Shown: one piece after another, positions 27,181 through 39,750 of the stretch
Layout of the letters: each line of letters begins with the position of its first letter
Position numbering within the stretch: position 1 is the first letter of the stretch
DNA from: Streptomyces sp. PsTaAH-137
GTDB lineage: Bacteria > Actinomycetota > Actinomycetes > Streptomycetales > Streptomycetaceae
Direction: 5' to 3'
Assembly: GCF_003259365.1 (NCBI RefSeq)
Contig: NZ_QLLY01000003.1
Location: 124,001-188,000, forward strand
DNA length: 64,000 nt
The notes under the pieces: generated by a model
Told to the model about the DNA's origin: nothing
Database searches by the model: none
What the model saw: only the letters and a program-made list of their open reading frames with translations
Made by a program: the position numbers and the translations under genes

Positions 27181-28371
27181 CTACCTCATGGGCCGCCCCC
27201 GCTTGGCCTCCATGGCGGCGCGGCCCTGCTGCCCGCGCTGCTTCCAGACCTTGCGCATCTCGTCGCGCAACCGCGCGTCCGTCCGGGCGGCGAGGCGCCG
27301 GTTCTCGCGCATCAGCTTGCGGTAGCTGTCGAGGCGCCGCTGCGGAAGCGTCCCGTCGTCGACGGCGGCGAGCACGGCGCACCCGGGCTCGACCTCGTGC
27401 CCGCAGTCGTGGAACCGGCACCGCTCCGCCAGCTCGGCGATCTCGGAGAACGCCTGCTCCACGCCCGCCTCGGCGTCGTAGAGACCGACCCCGCGCAGCC
27501 CCGGCGTGTCGATGAGGACACCGCCGCCGGGCAGCACGAACAGGTTCCGGGTGGTCGTGGTGTGCCGGCCCTTGCCGTCCATGTCGCGGACGGCCTGGAC
27601 CTCCATGACGTCGGTGCCGATCAGCGCGTTGGCGAGAGTCGACTTTCCGGCGCCGGACTGCCCGAGCAGCACGGACGTGCCGCCCGAGACGATGGCCCGC
27701 AGCACATCGGTCCCGTCGCCGTCGTGGGCGCTGACGGGCACCACCTGGGCGCCGGGCGCGGCGTCCGCCACGTCGGAGACCAGGTAGGACAGGCCGACCG
27801 CGTCGGGCACCAGGTCGGCCTTGGTGAGGACGACGAGGGGCTGGGCGGCCGATTCAGCGGAGAGTCCCGCGCCGTGCAGCAGGGCGTCACCGCTCGCGCT
27901 GGCGTGGGCGAGGGCGAGGAACCGCTCGATGCGGCCGAGGTCCAGCTCGGCGGCGAGGGAGACGCAGATGATGATGTGGTCGACGTTGGTCGCCAGCACC
28001 TGCCCCTCGGACCGCTTCGACGTCGTCGACCGGACGAAGGCGGAACGCCGCGGCAGCAGTGTCCGGACATACCGAGGGTCACAGCCCTCGGGGTCGACGG
28101 CGACCCAGTCGCCCGTGCAGACGACCTTCATCGGGTCGCGGGGCACGACGAACTCGGTGTCGGCGCGGACGATGCCCTCGGCGGTGGCCACGTCGCACAG
28201 CCCGCGGTCGACGCGGACGACCCGGCCGGGCAGCAGGCCCTGCGCGCCGTACGGGGCGAACACGGACTCCCAGTCCGTGTCCCAGCCGTACGCGGTGAGC
28301 GGGTGCGACGGCGCCGCACCCGAAGAGAGAGAAGATCCCGAAAGACCCGAAAGAGGGGAGAACGAAGACAA
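27181..28371 (-). CDS. rsgA: Ribosome small-subunit-dependent GTPase A (RsgA)
   Basis: 396 residues. Circularly permuted GTPase motifs in the order G4 (TKAD, 183-186), G1 (GQSGAGKST, 237-245), G3 (DTPG, 288-291), preceded by an OB-fold and followed by a zinc knuckle (C318, C323, H325, C331). It takes part in late 30S subunit assembly. The start is TTG 28371 with GAAGGG 6 bases upstream, giving an N-terminal extension of about 25 Ser/Gly-rich residues; the first conserved block begins about residue 28. An upstream short ORF and a hairpin lie within 140 bases, so its translation or transcription may be regulated. Confidence 0.92.
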   Translation of the reverse strand: MSSFSPLSGLSGSSLSSGAAPSHPLTAYGWDTDWESVFAPYGAQGLLPGRVVRVDRGLCDVATAEGIVRADTEFVVPRDPMKVVCTGDWVAVDPEGCDPRYVRTLLPRRSAFVRSTTSKRSEGQVLATNVDHIIICVSLAAELDLGRIERFLALAHASASGDALLHGAGLSAESAAQPLVVLTKADLVPDAVGLSYLVSDVADAAPGAQVVPVSAHDGDGTDVLRAIVSGGTSVLLGQSGAGKSTLANALIGTDVMEVQAVRDMDGKGRHTTTTRNLFVLPGGGVLIDTPGLRGVGLYDAEAGVEQAFSEIAELAERCRFHDCGHEVEPGCAVLAAVDDGTLPQRRLDSYRKLMRENRRLAARTDARLRDEMRKVWKQRGQQGRAAMEAKRGRPMR

Positions 28372-28401
28372 GGGGAACCCTTCACAGGGGTGGCCCCGGC
28401 G

Positions 28402-28419
28402 CCGCGTCGTCGGACGCGG
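28402..28419 (-). promoter_or_regulatory. Hairpin in the rsgA leader
   Basis: A perfect 7-bp stem (CCGCGTC and complement) with a 4-base loop lies between the stop of the 23-codon upstream ORF and the TTG start of rsgA. Confidence 0.5.
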
Positions 28420-28437
28420 AGAAGAACGAGTGTGTGA

Positions 28438-28509
28438 TCAGCCGGAGGCCACGGAGGTGGACTTGACGAACTTCCGGATGCGGGCAACGCCCGGCACGAC
28501 AGCAGCCAT
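28438..28509 (-). CDS. 23-residue upstream ORF before rsgA (putative leader peptide)
   Basis: It begins ATG at 28507-28509 with the strong ribosome site TGGAGGTG at a spacing of about 7, and encodes 23 residues starting MAAVVPGVARIRKFVK and ending in Ser-Gly before TGA. The peptide is basic with hydrophobic residues and has no Cys. It ends 66 bases before the rsgA start, with a hairpin between. The strong ribosome site makes translation likely; a role as a leader peptide is inference. It could also be a free-standing small protein. Confidence 0.6.
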   Translation of the reverse strand: MAAVVPGVARIRKFVKSTSVASG

Positions 28510-28635
28510 CGGTCAACACCTCCAGATCACACGGTCGGCAGCGGCGGCCCGAAGGCGCCGCGGGAACGGACCTGACGTTAACCACTCGCGCCGGGACGGC
28601 GCCAGTGGTTTTTCACCACGCTCCCCCCGGAACGG

Positions 28636-28779
28636 TCAGCGTCGGCGCAGTCGCCCGAGCCAGGCGCGGGCCTGGGCCTGCCGGCGGGGGTCGGAGGCGG
28701 TGCGGCGCGCCGTCGCGATGGCCCGGCGGCCCTGCGGGCTGCGGCTGTAGTTCTTGATCCGGTTCAGGATGCCCGGCAT
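28636..28779 (-). CDS. Small basic protein of unknown function (47 residues)
   Basis: It begins MPGILNRIKN with a strong TGGAGG site 6 bases upstream. The sequence is very rich in Arg and Lys (about 30 percent) with no hydrophobic span, suggesting nucleic-acid binding. Upstream on the same strand as the 23-codon ORF and rsgA. It is not a family I can name. Confidence 0.65.
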   Translation of the reverse strand: MPGILNRIKNYSRSPQGRRAIATARRTASDPRRQAQARAWLGRLRRR

Positions 28780-28901
28780 GACGCCTCCAGGTGTCGTTCG
28801 GCTTGTTCGTGCTCGTTCTCCCTGCGCATACCCGGGATGCAGTACGGAACACGATCCGGGGCACACGGGCGTCAACAACCCGACGAGGAACTGGAGTTCC
28901 C

Positions 28902-29084
28902 ATGCTCGCCATAGTCGCAGCCGTGCTGTTCTTCCTGGCCTTCCTGATCAACGCCGCCGACATCTCGACGAACGACACCTTCTCGTCCGTGAACCTCATG
29001 CTTCTCGGGCTCACCGCGTTGGCCCTGCATGTGGCGGGCGCGGTCGGGTGGGCGCGTGGCCGGTCGTCGCGGCGGCGCCGTTGA
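28902..29084 (+). CDS. Small two-span membrane protein (60 residues)
   Basis: Starts MLAIVAAVLFFLAFLINA with GGAGTT about 4 bases upstream. Two hydrophobic segments (about 2-18 and 30-48) are separated by a polar loop and followed by a tail with RGRSSRRRR. A likely inner-membrane protein; the function is unknown. It is divergent from the small basic protein gene. Confidence 0.7.
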   Translation: MLAIVAAVLFFLAFLINAADISTNDTFSSVNLMLLGLTALALHVAGAVGWARGRSSRRRR

Positions 29085-29108
29085 CGGCGCTCCGGCCTGC
29101 CGGTCGAC

Positions 29109-29558
29109 TCAGACCGGCAGGCCGCGGGGCTCCTTGACGCGCTTCATGATGATCTGGGAGTTCACCTCGGTGACCCCGCCGAGGGTGGTGAGCCGCTCGA
29201 TCCACAGACGTTCGTACGCGGCGAGGTCGGCGACCGCGATGCGCAGCAGGCAGCCGGGGCTGCCGAAGAGCCGGTAGGCCTCGATGACGTCGGGGATGTC
29301 CTGGAGCGCCTGCTCGAACGCCTCGACGGACTCACGGTCGCGGCGGACCTCGATGGAGACGAGGACCTCGAAGCCCCGGTCGACCGCCGCCGGGTCGACC
29401 ACGGCGCGGTAGCCCTGGATCACCCCGTCCTGTTCGAGCTGGCGGACCCGGCGCAGACAGGGCGACGGACTCAGCCCCACCCGCTGGGCGAGCTCCTGGT
29501 TGCTGAGCCGGCCGTCGCTCTGGAGCTCGCGCAAGATATGCAGGTCGATCGCGTCCAT
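29109..29558 (-). CDS. Lrp/AsnC-family regulator
   Basis: 149 residues. N-terminal helix-turn-helix (MDAIDLHILRELQSDGRLSN...RVGLSPSPCLRRVRQLEQDG) and C-terminal RAM ligand domain (GFEVLVSIEVRRDRESVEAF). Lrp-type proteins respond to amino acids. It is divergent from an asparaginase gene, which suggests amide/amino acid control of nitrogen release. The start ATG 29556-29558 is chosen because this is the canonical family N-terminus; the frame extends upstream without support. Confidence 0.92.
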   Translation of the reverse strand: MDAIDLHILRELQSDGRLSNQELAQRVGLSPSPCLRRVRQLEQDGVIQGYRAVVDPAAVDRGFEVLVSIEVRRDRESVEAFEQALQDIPDVIEAYRLFGSPGCLLRIAVADLAAYERLWIERLTTLGGVTEVNSQIIMKRVKEPRGLPV

Positions 29559-29559
29559 G

Positions 29560-29618
29560 GCGCAATTATCCACCACGTTTCCGGCGCCAGCGGGCCAGAA
29601 TTGGCAATCAAATTGCGC
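29560..29618. promoter_or_regulatory. Candidate Lrp operator
   Basis: GCGCAATT (29560-29567) and AATTGCGC (29611-29618) form an inverted repeat of 8 bp separated by 43 bases, with a further TTGGCAATCAAATT next to the second arm. The A+T-rich tract is unusual for this genome and lies in the shared control region of the Lrp and asparaginase genes. Confidence 0.5.
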
Positions 29619-29736
29619 GGTTTTCGCCCTATCCTTGCGGTGGTCGAATGTGTTCGCGAGGCACGCACATGTGACGCGCGTAGCACCGGGCTTCCCCACC
29701 CCGCCCTTCACTCCCCCACCAGCGAGGCACCTCTCC

Positions 29737-30714
29737 ATGAAGCGCATCACGCTCATCAGCACCGGTGGCACCATCGCCAGCCGCTGGCAGGGCACCGGCT
29801 ACGCCGCCGACGCCGGCGGGGACACCGTGCTGGCCAGCGCCGCCGTGCCGGACGGCGTCGAGGTACGGGTCGTCGACCTGTTCAACATCAACAGCTCGCA
29901 GATGACCAGCGGGCGCCAGCTGGCCCTGCTGCGCGCGGTGCAGGACACGCTCGCCGACCCGGACGTCGACGGCATCGTCGTCACCCACGGCACGGACACC
30001 CTGGAGGAGTCCGCGTTCCTGGTCGACCTGCACCACGACGACCCGCGCCCGGTGGTGTTCACGGGTGCGCAGAAGCCGCTCGGCGCCAGTGACGGCGACG
30101 GCCCGGGGAACATGTACGACGCGCTCCAGGTCGCCGCCACGGTGCGCGACCTCGGTGTGCTGATCGCGTTCGACGGCTCGGTGTACGCGGCGCGCGGCAC
30201 GGTGAAGACGCAGACGCTCGCGGCGCACGCGTTCGGGGATCCGTCCCGGCCGCAGGCCCTCGGCAAGCTCGGCTTCGGCCGGGTCGACATCCGCCGCGCC
30301 CCGGTGCGGCCCGACCCGCTCCCCGTACCGAAGACGGCCGACGAGGACCTGCCGCGCGTCGATGTGGTCATGCACCACAGCGACGCGGACCCCACGCTCT
30401 TCGACGCCGCGATCGCGGCCGGGGCGCGGGGCATCGTGCTCGTCGCCACCGGTGCGGGCAACGCCACTCCGGCGTTCGCCGACGCGGTGGCCCGTGCCGT
30501 GCGCGGCGGGGTCCTGGTCGCCGTCACCTCGCGCGTCCCGGCCGGACCGCTCGCCGAGATCTACACGGGCGGCGGCGCCGTGGACCTGGTCGCCGCGGGC
30601 GCGGTGCTCACCGGGACGCTGCGCGCGGGCCAGTCCAGGATCGCGGTCCTGGCCACCGTGCTCGCCGACGGCGACGCCGACCTGCTGCGCCGCCTGGTCG
30701 CGGACCCGGAGTAG
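29737..30714 (+). CDS. L-asparaginase
   Basis: 325 residues. The two active-site blocks are present: TGGTIAS (9-15, nucleophile T12) and THGTDTLEES (83-92, with T86 and D87). The length and order fit bacterial type I/II asparaginases; it lacks a signal peptide and is probably cytoplasmic. It hydrolyses asparagine to aspartate and ammonia. The divergent Lrp regulator is its likely controller. Start ATG 29737; the upstream in-frame stretch has no ribosome site. Confidence 0.92.
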   Translation: MKRITLISTGGTIASRWQGTGYAADAGGDTVLASAAVPDGVEVRVVDLFNINSSQMTSGRQLALLRAVQDTLADPDVDGIVVTHGTDTLEESAFLVDLHHDDPRPVVFTGAQKPLGASDGDGPGNMYDALQVAATVRDLGVLIAFDGSVYAARGTVKTQTLAAHAFGDPSRPQALGKLGFGRVDIRRAPVRPDPLPVPKTADEDLPRVDVVMHHSDADPTLFDAAIAAGARGIVLVATGAGNATPAFADAVARAVRGGVLVAVTSRVPAGPLAEIYTGGGAVDLVAAGAVLTGTLRAGQSRIAVLATVLADGDADLLRRLVADPE

Positions 30715-30733
30715 TCCCGGGCCCGCACACGGC

Positions 30734-32056
30734 TCAGAACTCCACGGCCTCCTCGTTGGGAGCGAGGCTGTCCATGAACGAGCTGACCGAGAACACGGCG
30801 CGCCCGGCACCGGCGGGACCGTATCCGGGCGGCGACGACAGACCGAACTCGTCCATCGTCGAGCGGTACGCGTCGAGCAGCCGGATGTGGTACTCCAGCG
30901 GCGCGCCGTTCGGGTTCTCCTTGCCGAGCGGCGTCGTCGGCTCCGGGCACCAGGTGGTGAAGCGCGGCGTGATGCCGTTCGACATGAAGAAGCGCAGGCC
31001 CTCGGTGGTGGAGGCGATCGCCTCGTCGACGGTCTTGAAGCCGAACGGCTCGGCCATCTCGACGCCCGCCACGAAGTTCGGGATCACGTTGCGCGCGCCG
31101 AACACGTCGCGCGAGTCGAGGATCCGCTTGTGCCACTCGTCCCGGCCGACGTACCGCTCCTTGCCGGGGCAGTACATCTTGAACAGGTACTCGTCCCACA
31201 CCTCGTAGTTGGGGTGGTAGATCTGGATGCCGTAGTCCTTGAAGCGCTGCACGTCGTCCTTGGGCAGCGCCTGCGCGACGACCTTGCCGATCCAGCGGCC
31301 GGGGAAGTACTCCTCGATGGCCTTGGCGTAACGCCCGTAGAAGTCCGCCTCGTCCAGGCCCTGCACCTTCGACGTGATCGCGCCGCCGGTCAGCGTGTAC
31401 GCGGTCGACGCCTTCGCGGTGTCGTACTTGTCGATGATCTCCAGGGCTTCCAGGACCTCGTCGACGTCCTTCACGCCCGTGTAGGGGCGGCCGGCGGCCT
31501 TGTGCTGGCGCCAGTTGTGGTTAATGTCGCAGTACTGGCACTCCTCCTTGGCGCCGAAGTACTGGCAGACGCGGAACGCCGTCAGGTAGATCAGGTAGCC
31601 CCACTGGATCGTCGGGGCCACCTCCATGACGGACTTTCCGTTGGAGAGCTTGTGCCGGTAGTACTCCGGCATGGGCGGCACGCCCACGTCGGAGATGCGC
31701 TTGCCGTCCAGGTAGAGGCCGAGCACGCCGTCCTCGGAGGCCGCGACCCGGTACGGGGACGAGGGGTTCACGCGGACCGAGACGACCGTGCGGCGCAGGT
31801 CGTAGGGGCCGCCCGTGAGGACGATCTCCTCGGGCGGGCGGCGCAGCGCGGCCTCGCCCAGCTCGGGCAGGGTGCCGTGGTCGAAGGAGAAGATGAAGTA
31901 CGACTTCGGCTTGACCTCGCCGTCCTCGTTGTCACTGAGAGCCGAGGCGTCGAACGCCACACCGCCACGCAGCAGGTCCTCCTTGAAGACCGCTTCCTTG
32001 GGAACATGCGGGAAGCGCTCCATGAGGTCCTCTACCAGCGCCGTACGGCTCTGCAT
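30734..32056 (-). CDS. Radical SAM protein with non-standard Cys spacing
   Basis: 440 residues from ATG 32056 with AAGGAG 6 bases upstream. A radical SAM-type cluster is suggested by C164, C173 and C176 (FRVCQYFGAKEECQYCDINHN), which is a C-x8-C-x2-C spacing instead of C-x3-C-x2-C; it resembles the longer spacing of Elp3. A TIM-barrel follows with TLTGGAITS and a later FVAGVEMAEPFGF segment that fit the SAM-contact strands. An N-terminal domain of about 120 residues contains no recognisable motif. The neighbour 60 bases upstream on the same strand is a flavin-binding oxidoreductase. The substrate is unknown. Confidence 0.8.
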   Translation of the reverse strand: MQSRTALVEDLMERFPHVPKEAVFKEDLLRGGVAFDASALSDNEDGEVKPKSYFIFSFDHGTLPELGEAALRRPPEEIVLTGGPYDLRRTVVSVRVNPSSPYRVAASEDGVLGLYLDGKRISDVGVPPMPEYYRHKLSNGKSVMEVAPTIQWGYLIYLTAFRVCQYFGAKEECQYCDINHNWRQHKAAGRPYTGVKDVDEVLEALEIIDKYDTAKASTAYTLTGGAITSKVQGLDEADFYGRYAKAIEEYFPGRWIGKVVAQALPKDDVQRFKDYGIQIYHPNYEVWDEYLFKMYCPGKERYVGRDEWHKRILDSRDVFGARNVIPNFVAGVEMAEPFGFKTVDEAIASTTEGLRFFMSNGITPRFTTWCPEPTTPLGKENPNGAPLEYHIRLLDAYRSTMDEFGLSSPPGYGPAGAGRAVFSVSSFMDSLAPNEEAVEF

Positions 32057-32116
32057 CCCGTTCTCCTTGCTCGTTCGACGGTCACAGTCCTTCCCACGGT
32101 ATCCCCCGCCCGTGGC

Positions 32117-32794
32117 TCACCCCTGCCGGGTCCCCGCTCGGGCGACGATGTGGGCGGGCGCGGTGATCCCGGCGGGCAGCACCGGGTCGGCGGTGGGCGC
32201 TCCCCAGCGCGTGGTGAGCGGCAGGGTGCCGGCCCACAGGCCGAGGGCGGCGTCGGCCGAGTCGCCGTCGTCCGGCGGGCCCGCGCTGATCTTGACGGAG
32301 GCCTCTTCGAGGGAGAGGGCGAGGACGGTGGTGGCGGCGAGTTCCTTGCGGCTCGGGCGGCGGGCGTAGTCCCACTGGCCCGGCGCCGTGTGCTCGGTGA
32401 TCAGGCGCAGCGCCTCGGTCTTCTCGGCGTCGTCGGCCAGGGTGCGCGGGACGCCGTAGAGCATCGCGCACCGGTAGTTCACGCCGTGCTCGAACACGGA
32501 GCGGGCGAGGACGAGGCCGTCGACGTGGGTGACGGTGACGCATATCGTCCCGTCGGCTCCGGTCAGGCTGCGGCTGGCGACGGAGCCGTGCACGTACAGG
32601 TTCCGCTCGTCCCGCCCGTACACCGTCGGTACGACCATGGGGGCGCCGTCGACGACGACGCCCAGGTGACAGACGAAGCCCGCGTCGAGGATCGCCTCCA
32701 GGTCCGCCCGCTCGAAGCTCGCGTTCTCCTTGAAGCGACGCAGCCGCGTGCGGTCGGTGGGCGTCAGCGTGCGGGGCAGTTCCGAGTGCGTCAT
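32117..32794 (-). CDS. Pyridoxamine-5'-phosphate oxidase-like flavin-binding protein
   Basis: 225 residues. The beta-barrel of the PNPOx/NimA-like superfamily is indicated by LDAGFVCHLGVVVDGAPMVVPT, YVHGSVASRSL and HTAPGQWDYARRPSRKEL. Members bind FMN, F420 or heme and act as oxidoreductases. It lies 60 bases upstream of the radical SAM gene on the same strand, so the two are probably co-expressed. The start ATG 32792-32794 is used. Confidence 0.85.
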   Translation of the reverse strand: MTHSELPRTLTPTDRTRLRRFKENASFERADLEAILDAGFVCHLGVVVDGAPMVVPTVYGRDERNLYVHGSVASRSLTGADGTICVTVTHVDGLVLARSVFEHGVNYRCAMLYGVPRTLADDAEKTEALRLITEHTAPGQWDYARRPSRKELAATTVLALSLEEASVKISAGPPDDGDSADAALGLWAGTLPLTTRWGAPTADPVLPAGITAPAHIVARAGTRQG

Positions 32795-33256
32795 GCGCCG
32801 GAACAGTACTCCCGGGCGCTCACCGGCCCGCCCGGGAGGGGCCGCCTCCGAAACACAGCCCGCACTCACCCGCGGCCCGTCGGGACTTCTCGCGCAGTTC
32901 CCCGCGCCCCTGAATCGTTCCCCATCCGCGCGCCGGTGGCCGCTTCTCGCGCCGTTCCCCGCGCCCCTGGGTCGCATCTCGACAGACGGCCGGTGGCCGC
33001 TTCCCGCGCAGTTCCCCGCGCCCCTGAAGGCTGCGCTTCGCGCGCCTTCCCCATGAGGCTGCGCTTCGCGCGCCTCCCGATCAGGCGGATGAGGCCGCAG
33101 CCGGGTGCGCCTCTCTTGGTGAGATGGCGCACGCAGTGCGCATCTCAGGGGCGCGGGGAACTGCGCGACCAGCCACGACGGTGGCGCGCGTGACGAACTG
33201 CCCAGGGGCGCGGGGAACTGCGCGAGAAGCGGCCACCGGGCCGCAGCCGAGAACGG
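32795..33256. repeat. Intergenic repeat cluster in both orientations
   Basis: In this 462-base gap three reverse-orientation copies (near 32890, 32945 and 33003) are followed by two forward copies (33146 and 33203) of the dispersed unit with core CAGGGGCGCGGGGAACTGCG. Opposing copies could fold into large stems. A short direct repeat GGCTGCGCTTCGCGCGCCT-like also occurs near 33030 and 33057. No gene is supported here. Confidence 0.8.
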
Positions 33257-33556
33257 TCAGCCCTGCCGGCCGCCAGGGCCGCCGCAGCCACCGGGGCCAC
33301 CCGAGGGCATCCCGGAGGGCATGTCCGTCGGCATGCCGGACGGATTGCCCGAGGGCATGCCCGAGGGGGCTCCCGACGGGCGGCCCGACGGCATGCCGGA
33401 CGGGGCGCCGCCACCGCGGCAGGCGGTGCTCCCGGACGACGGTGCCGTCCCCGTGCCGGCGGAGTCGGACCCGCCGCACCCGGCCAGCACCAGCACACCA
33501 CCGGCAACCGCCACCGCGGCGACGAGACGGACACGGAAGTTCGGGGCAGCGCGCAC
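33257..33556 (-). CDS. Small secreted lipoprotein with PSGMPSG repeats
   Basis: 99 residues from GTG 33556, chosen because GAGGAG lies 6 bases upstream; an ATG at 33598 would add 14 unlikely residues. A lipoprotein signal (RLVAAVAVAGGVLVLAGC, lipobox LAGC) is followed by a Ser/Thr-rich linker and a low-complexity region of PSGMPSG-like repeats, with Cys near both ends of the repeat region. It is anchored to the outer face of the membrane. The function is unknown; it could be a surface spacer protein. Confidence 0.7.
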   Translation of the reverse strand: MRAAPNFRVRLVAAVAVAGGVLVLAGCGGSDSAGTGTAPSSGSTACRGGGAPSGMPSGRPSGAPSGMPSGNPSGMPTDMPSGMPSGGPGGCGGPGGRQG

Positions 33557-33639
33557 GAAGGGCTCCTCGGGGAGGGCGTAAGGACGACGGGGAGCCATCT
33601 CACCGAATCCTCATGTGCACGCGCTGTGCCCACCTGTGA

Positions 33640-37933
<4,294 letters not shown>

Positions 37934-38168
37934 GTGAAGCGCGGTGAGTGAAGCGCCGTGAGCGGGGTGCGGTGAGTGGAGCACTGTGTTTGGACGGCCG
38001 GGGCGGCGGTCCCGTGCGCCGCCCCGGCCGGGACGACCGCCACCGCCGCACCGACCGCCCTCCGCGTGCCGGGGCGGGGGCGTCCACGGCACGGGGCGAG
38101 CGGTGCGGTGTGCCGCGGCCGTCCGGTGAACCTGTCGCCACCGGCGCGCGAAAGGTTGCCGGCGACCG
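37934..38168. other. Convergent gap with short tandem repeats
   Basis: The first 50 bases hold imperfect tandem copies of a GTGAGTGAAGCGC-like unit (37930-37985). The remainder is GC-rich with no supported gene, between the beta-galactosidase and MFS genes. Confidence 0.5.
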
Positions 38169-39650
38169 TCACGCGGGCGGAGTGGCCTCGGGGGCAGGTA
38201 CCGGAGCCGTCGAGGCCGGTGCCCGACGGGTGGGCGGGGCGCCGAGAGCCGTGGCCGGGCCGGGTCGCGCCAGCCACAGGCCGGTGAAGACGGCGCACAC
38301 CAGGGTGACGATCCCGGCCGCGACGAAGGCGCTGTCGAGGCCGGCCTCGAAGGAGGCGCCGCCGGACTGCCGGGTCCTGACCACCGCGCCGAGCACCGCC
38401 ACGCCGAGCACCGCGCCGATCTGCCGGGTGGTGCTGCTGACGCCCGAGGCGAGGCCGCCCTCCCGCGGGCTGACCGCCTGGATGGCGGCGCCGGTCAGCG
38501 GGGACATGGTCAGGGCGAAACCGACGCCGACCACCGCGAGGCGCCACCACACGTTCCCGTAGCCGGTGTCGGCGTGCACCGAACCCAGCGCCAGCAGTCC
38601 GCCGCCGGCCAGCGCCAGGCCGGCGGTGACCACGCCCCGGAAGCCGTACCGGGCGGCGAGACGGCCCGCGAACGGGCTGACGACCACCATGGCGAGAGAC
38701 ATCGGCAGGGTCTGGAGTCCGGCCCGCAGGATCGAGCTGCCCTGGACGTACACGAAGAACTGCGAGAAGAAGAACGTCGACCCCATGAGCGCGAACCCGA
38801 CGACGACCATGGCGGTGTTGGAGACGGTGAACAACCGCTGACGGAACAGACGCGGCGGCAGCATCGGTGCGGAGCGGCGGCCCTCGACGGCGACGAAGGC
38901 GGCGAGGAAGACGGCCGCCGCGGCGAAGCCGCCCAGGATCGGCGGTGAGGTCCAGCCGCGCGCGCCGCCCTCGATCAGCGCGTACGTCAGGGCGCCCACC
39001 CCCAGGACGGACAGGACCGTCCCCGGGATGTCGAGGGCGGGGGCGGCCGGATTGCGGGACTCGGTGAGGACGCGTCGGCCGGCCAGCAGCAGGATCACGC
39101 CGATGGGCACGTTGACCAGGAAGATCGCGGGCCAGCCGAAGGCCTCCGTCAGCACCCCGCCGGCGACGGGCCCCGCGGCCAGGCCGATTCCGCTGAGCCC
39201 GGCCCACAGGCCGATCGCCTTCACCCGGTCCTGCGCGGCGGGATGGGCGGCGACGAGCAGGGCCAGCGAGGCGGGGCTCAGTGCCGCGGCTCCGATGCCC
39301 TGGGCCATCCGTCCGGCCACCAGCCAGCCGACCGACGGCGCGCAACTGCACAGCACCGACGCGACGGTGAAGACCGCGACGCCGCTCAGGTAGACCCGCT
39401 TCCGGCCGAACCGGTCGGCGAAGACCCCACCGGTCAGCAGCAGCATGGCGACCAGCAGGACGTACGCGTCGACGATCCATTGCAGACCGGTCAACCGCGT
39501 GTGCAGCCCGCGCTGCATGTCGGGCAGGGCCGCGCCGACGATCGTGTTGTCGAGCAGCACCATGAACTGCCCCAGGCAGGTCACCGCGAGCAGGGCCGCC
39601 CGGTTCGTTCCGCCGCCTTCCGGCAGGGCCGATGCGGTTGGTTCAGCCAT
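38169..39650 (-). CDS. MFS drug-efflux transporter (DHA2/EmrB-QacA type, 14 spans)
   Basis: 493 residues. The first span segment is FMVLLDNTIVGAALPDMQ, loop 2-3 contains GVFADRFGRKRVYLSG, and the QGIGAAALSPASLALL and GPVAGGVLTEAFGW segments match the DHA2 family; about 14 hydrophobic segments are present. It probably exports drugs or secondary metabolites by proton antiport. It is divergent from a TetR regulator; one of two matched operators covers its promoter side. The start ATG 39648-39650 is used. Confidence 0.92.
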   Translation of the reverse strand: MAEPTASALPEGGGTNRAALLAVTCLGQFMVLLDNTIVGAALPDMQRGLHTRLTGLQWIVDAYVLLVAMLLLTGGVFADRFGRKRVYLSGVAVFTVASVLCSCAPSVGWLVAGRMAQGIGAAALSPASLALLVAAHPAAQDRVKAIGLWAGLSGIGLAAGPVAGGVLTEAFGWPAIFLVNVPIGVILLLAGRRVLTESRNPAAPALDIPGTVLSVLGVGALTYALIEGGARGWTSPPILGGFAAAAVFLAAFVAVEGRRSAPMLPPRLFRQRLFTVSNTAMVVVGFALMGSTFFFSQFFVYVQGSSILRAGLQTLPMSLAMVVVSPFAGRLAARYGFRGVVTAGLALAGGGLLALGSVHADTGYGNVWWRLAVVGVGFALTMSPLTGAAIQAVSPREGGLASGVSSTTRQIGAVLGVAVLGAVVRTRQSGGASFEAGLDSAFVAAGIVTLVCAVFTGLWLARPGPATALGAPPTRRAPASTAPVPAPEATPPA

Positions 39651-39667
39651 GACACCCCCATCATCTA

Positions 39668-39688
39668 AACGCAGCTGTCGACTGCGTT
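39668..39688. promoter_or_regulatory. TetR operator 1
   Basis: AACGCAG-N7-CTGCGTT is a perfect dyad of 21 bases, 18 bases upstream of the MFS start. Confidence 0.75.
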
Positions 39689-39718
39689 AGCCGGAAATGT
39701 AGAGCACACCCACCCGCA

Positions 39719-39739
39719 AACGCAACCAATGACTGCGTT
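39719..39739. promoter_or_regulatory. TetR operator 2
   Basis: AACGCAA-N7-CTGCGTT has the same 21-base layout with one arm mismatch, 11 bases upstream of the TetR start. Its centre is 51 bases from operator 1. Confidence 0.75.
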
Positions 39740-39750
39740 AAGGTGGGCGC

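Noticed and set aside
32795..33256. CRISPR-like array
   Set aside because: Repeated units vary in orientation and spacing, with no uniform spacers and no cas genes.
33557..33598. Upstream ATG start of the lipoprotein gene
   Set aside because: It would bury the GAGGAG site and put 14 polar residues before the signal peptide.
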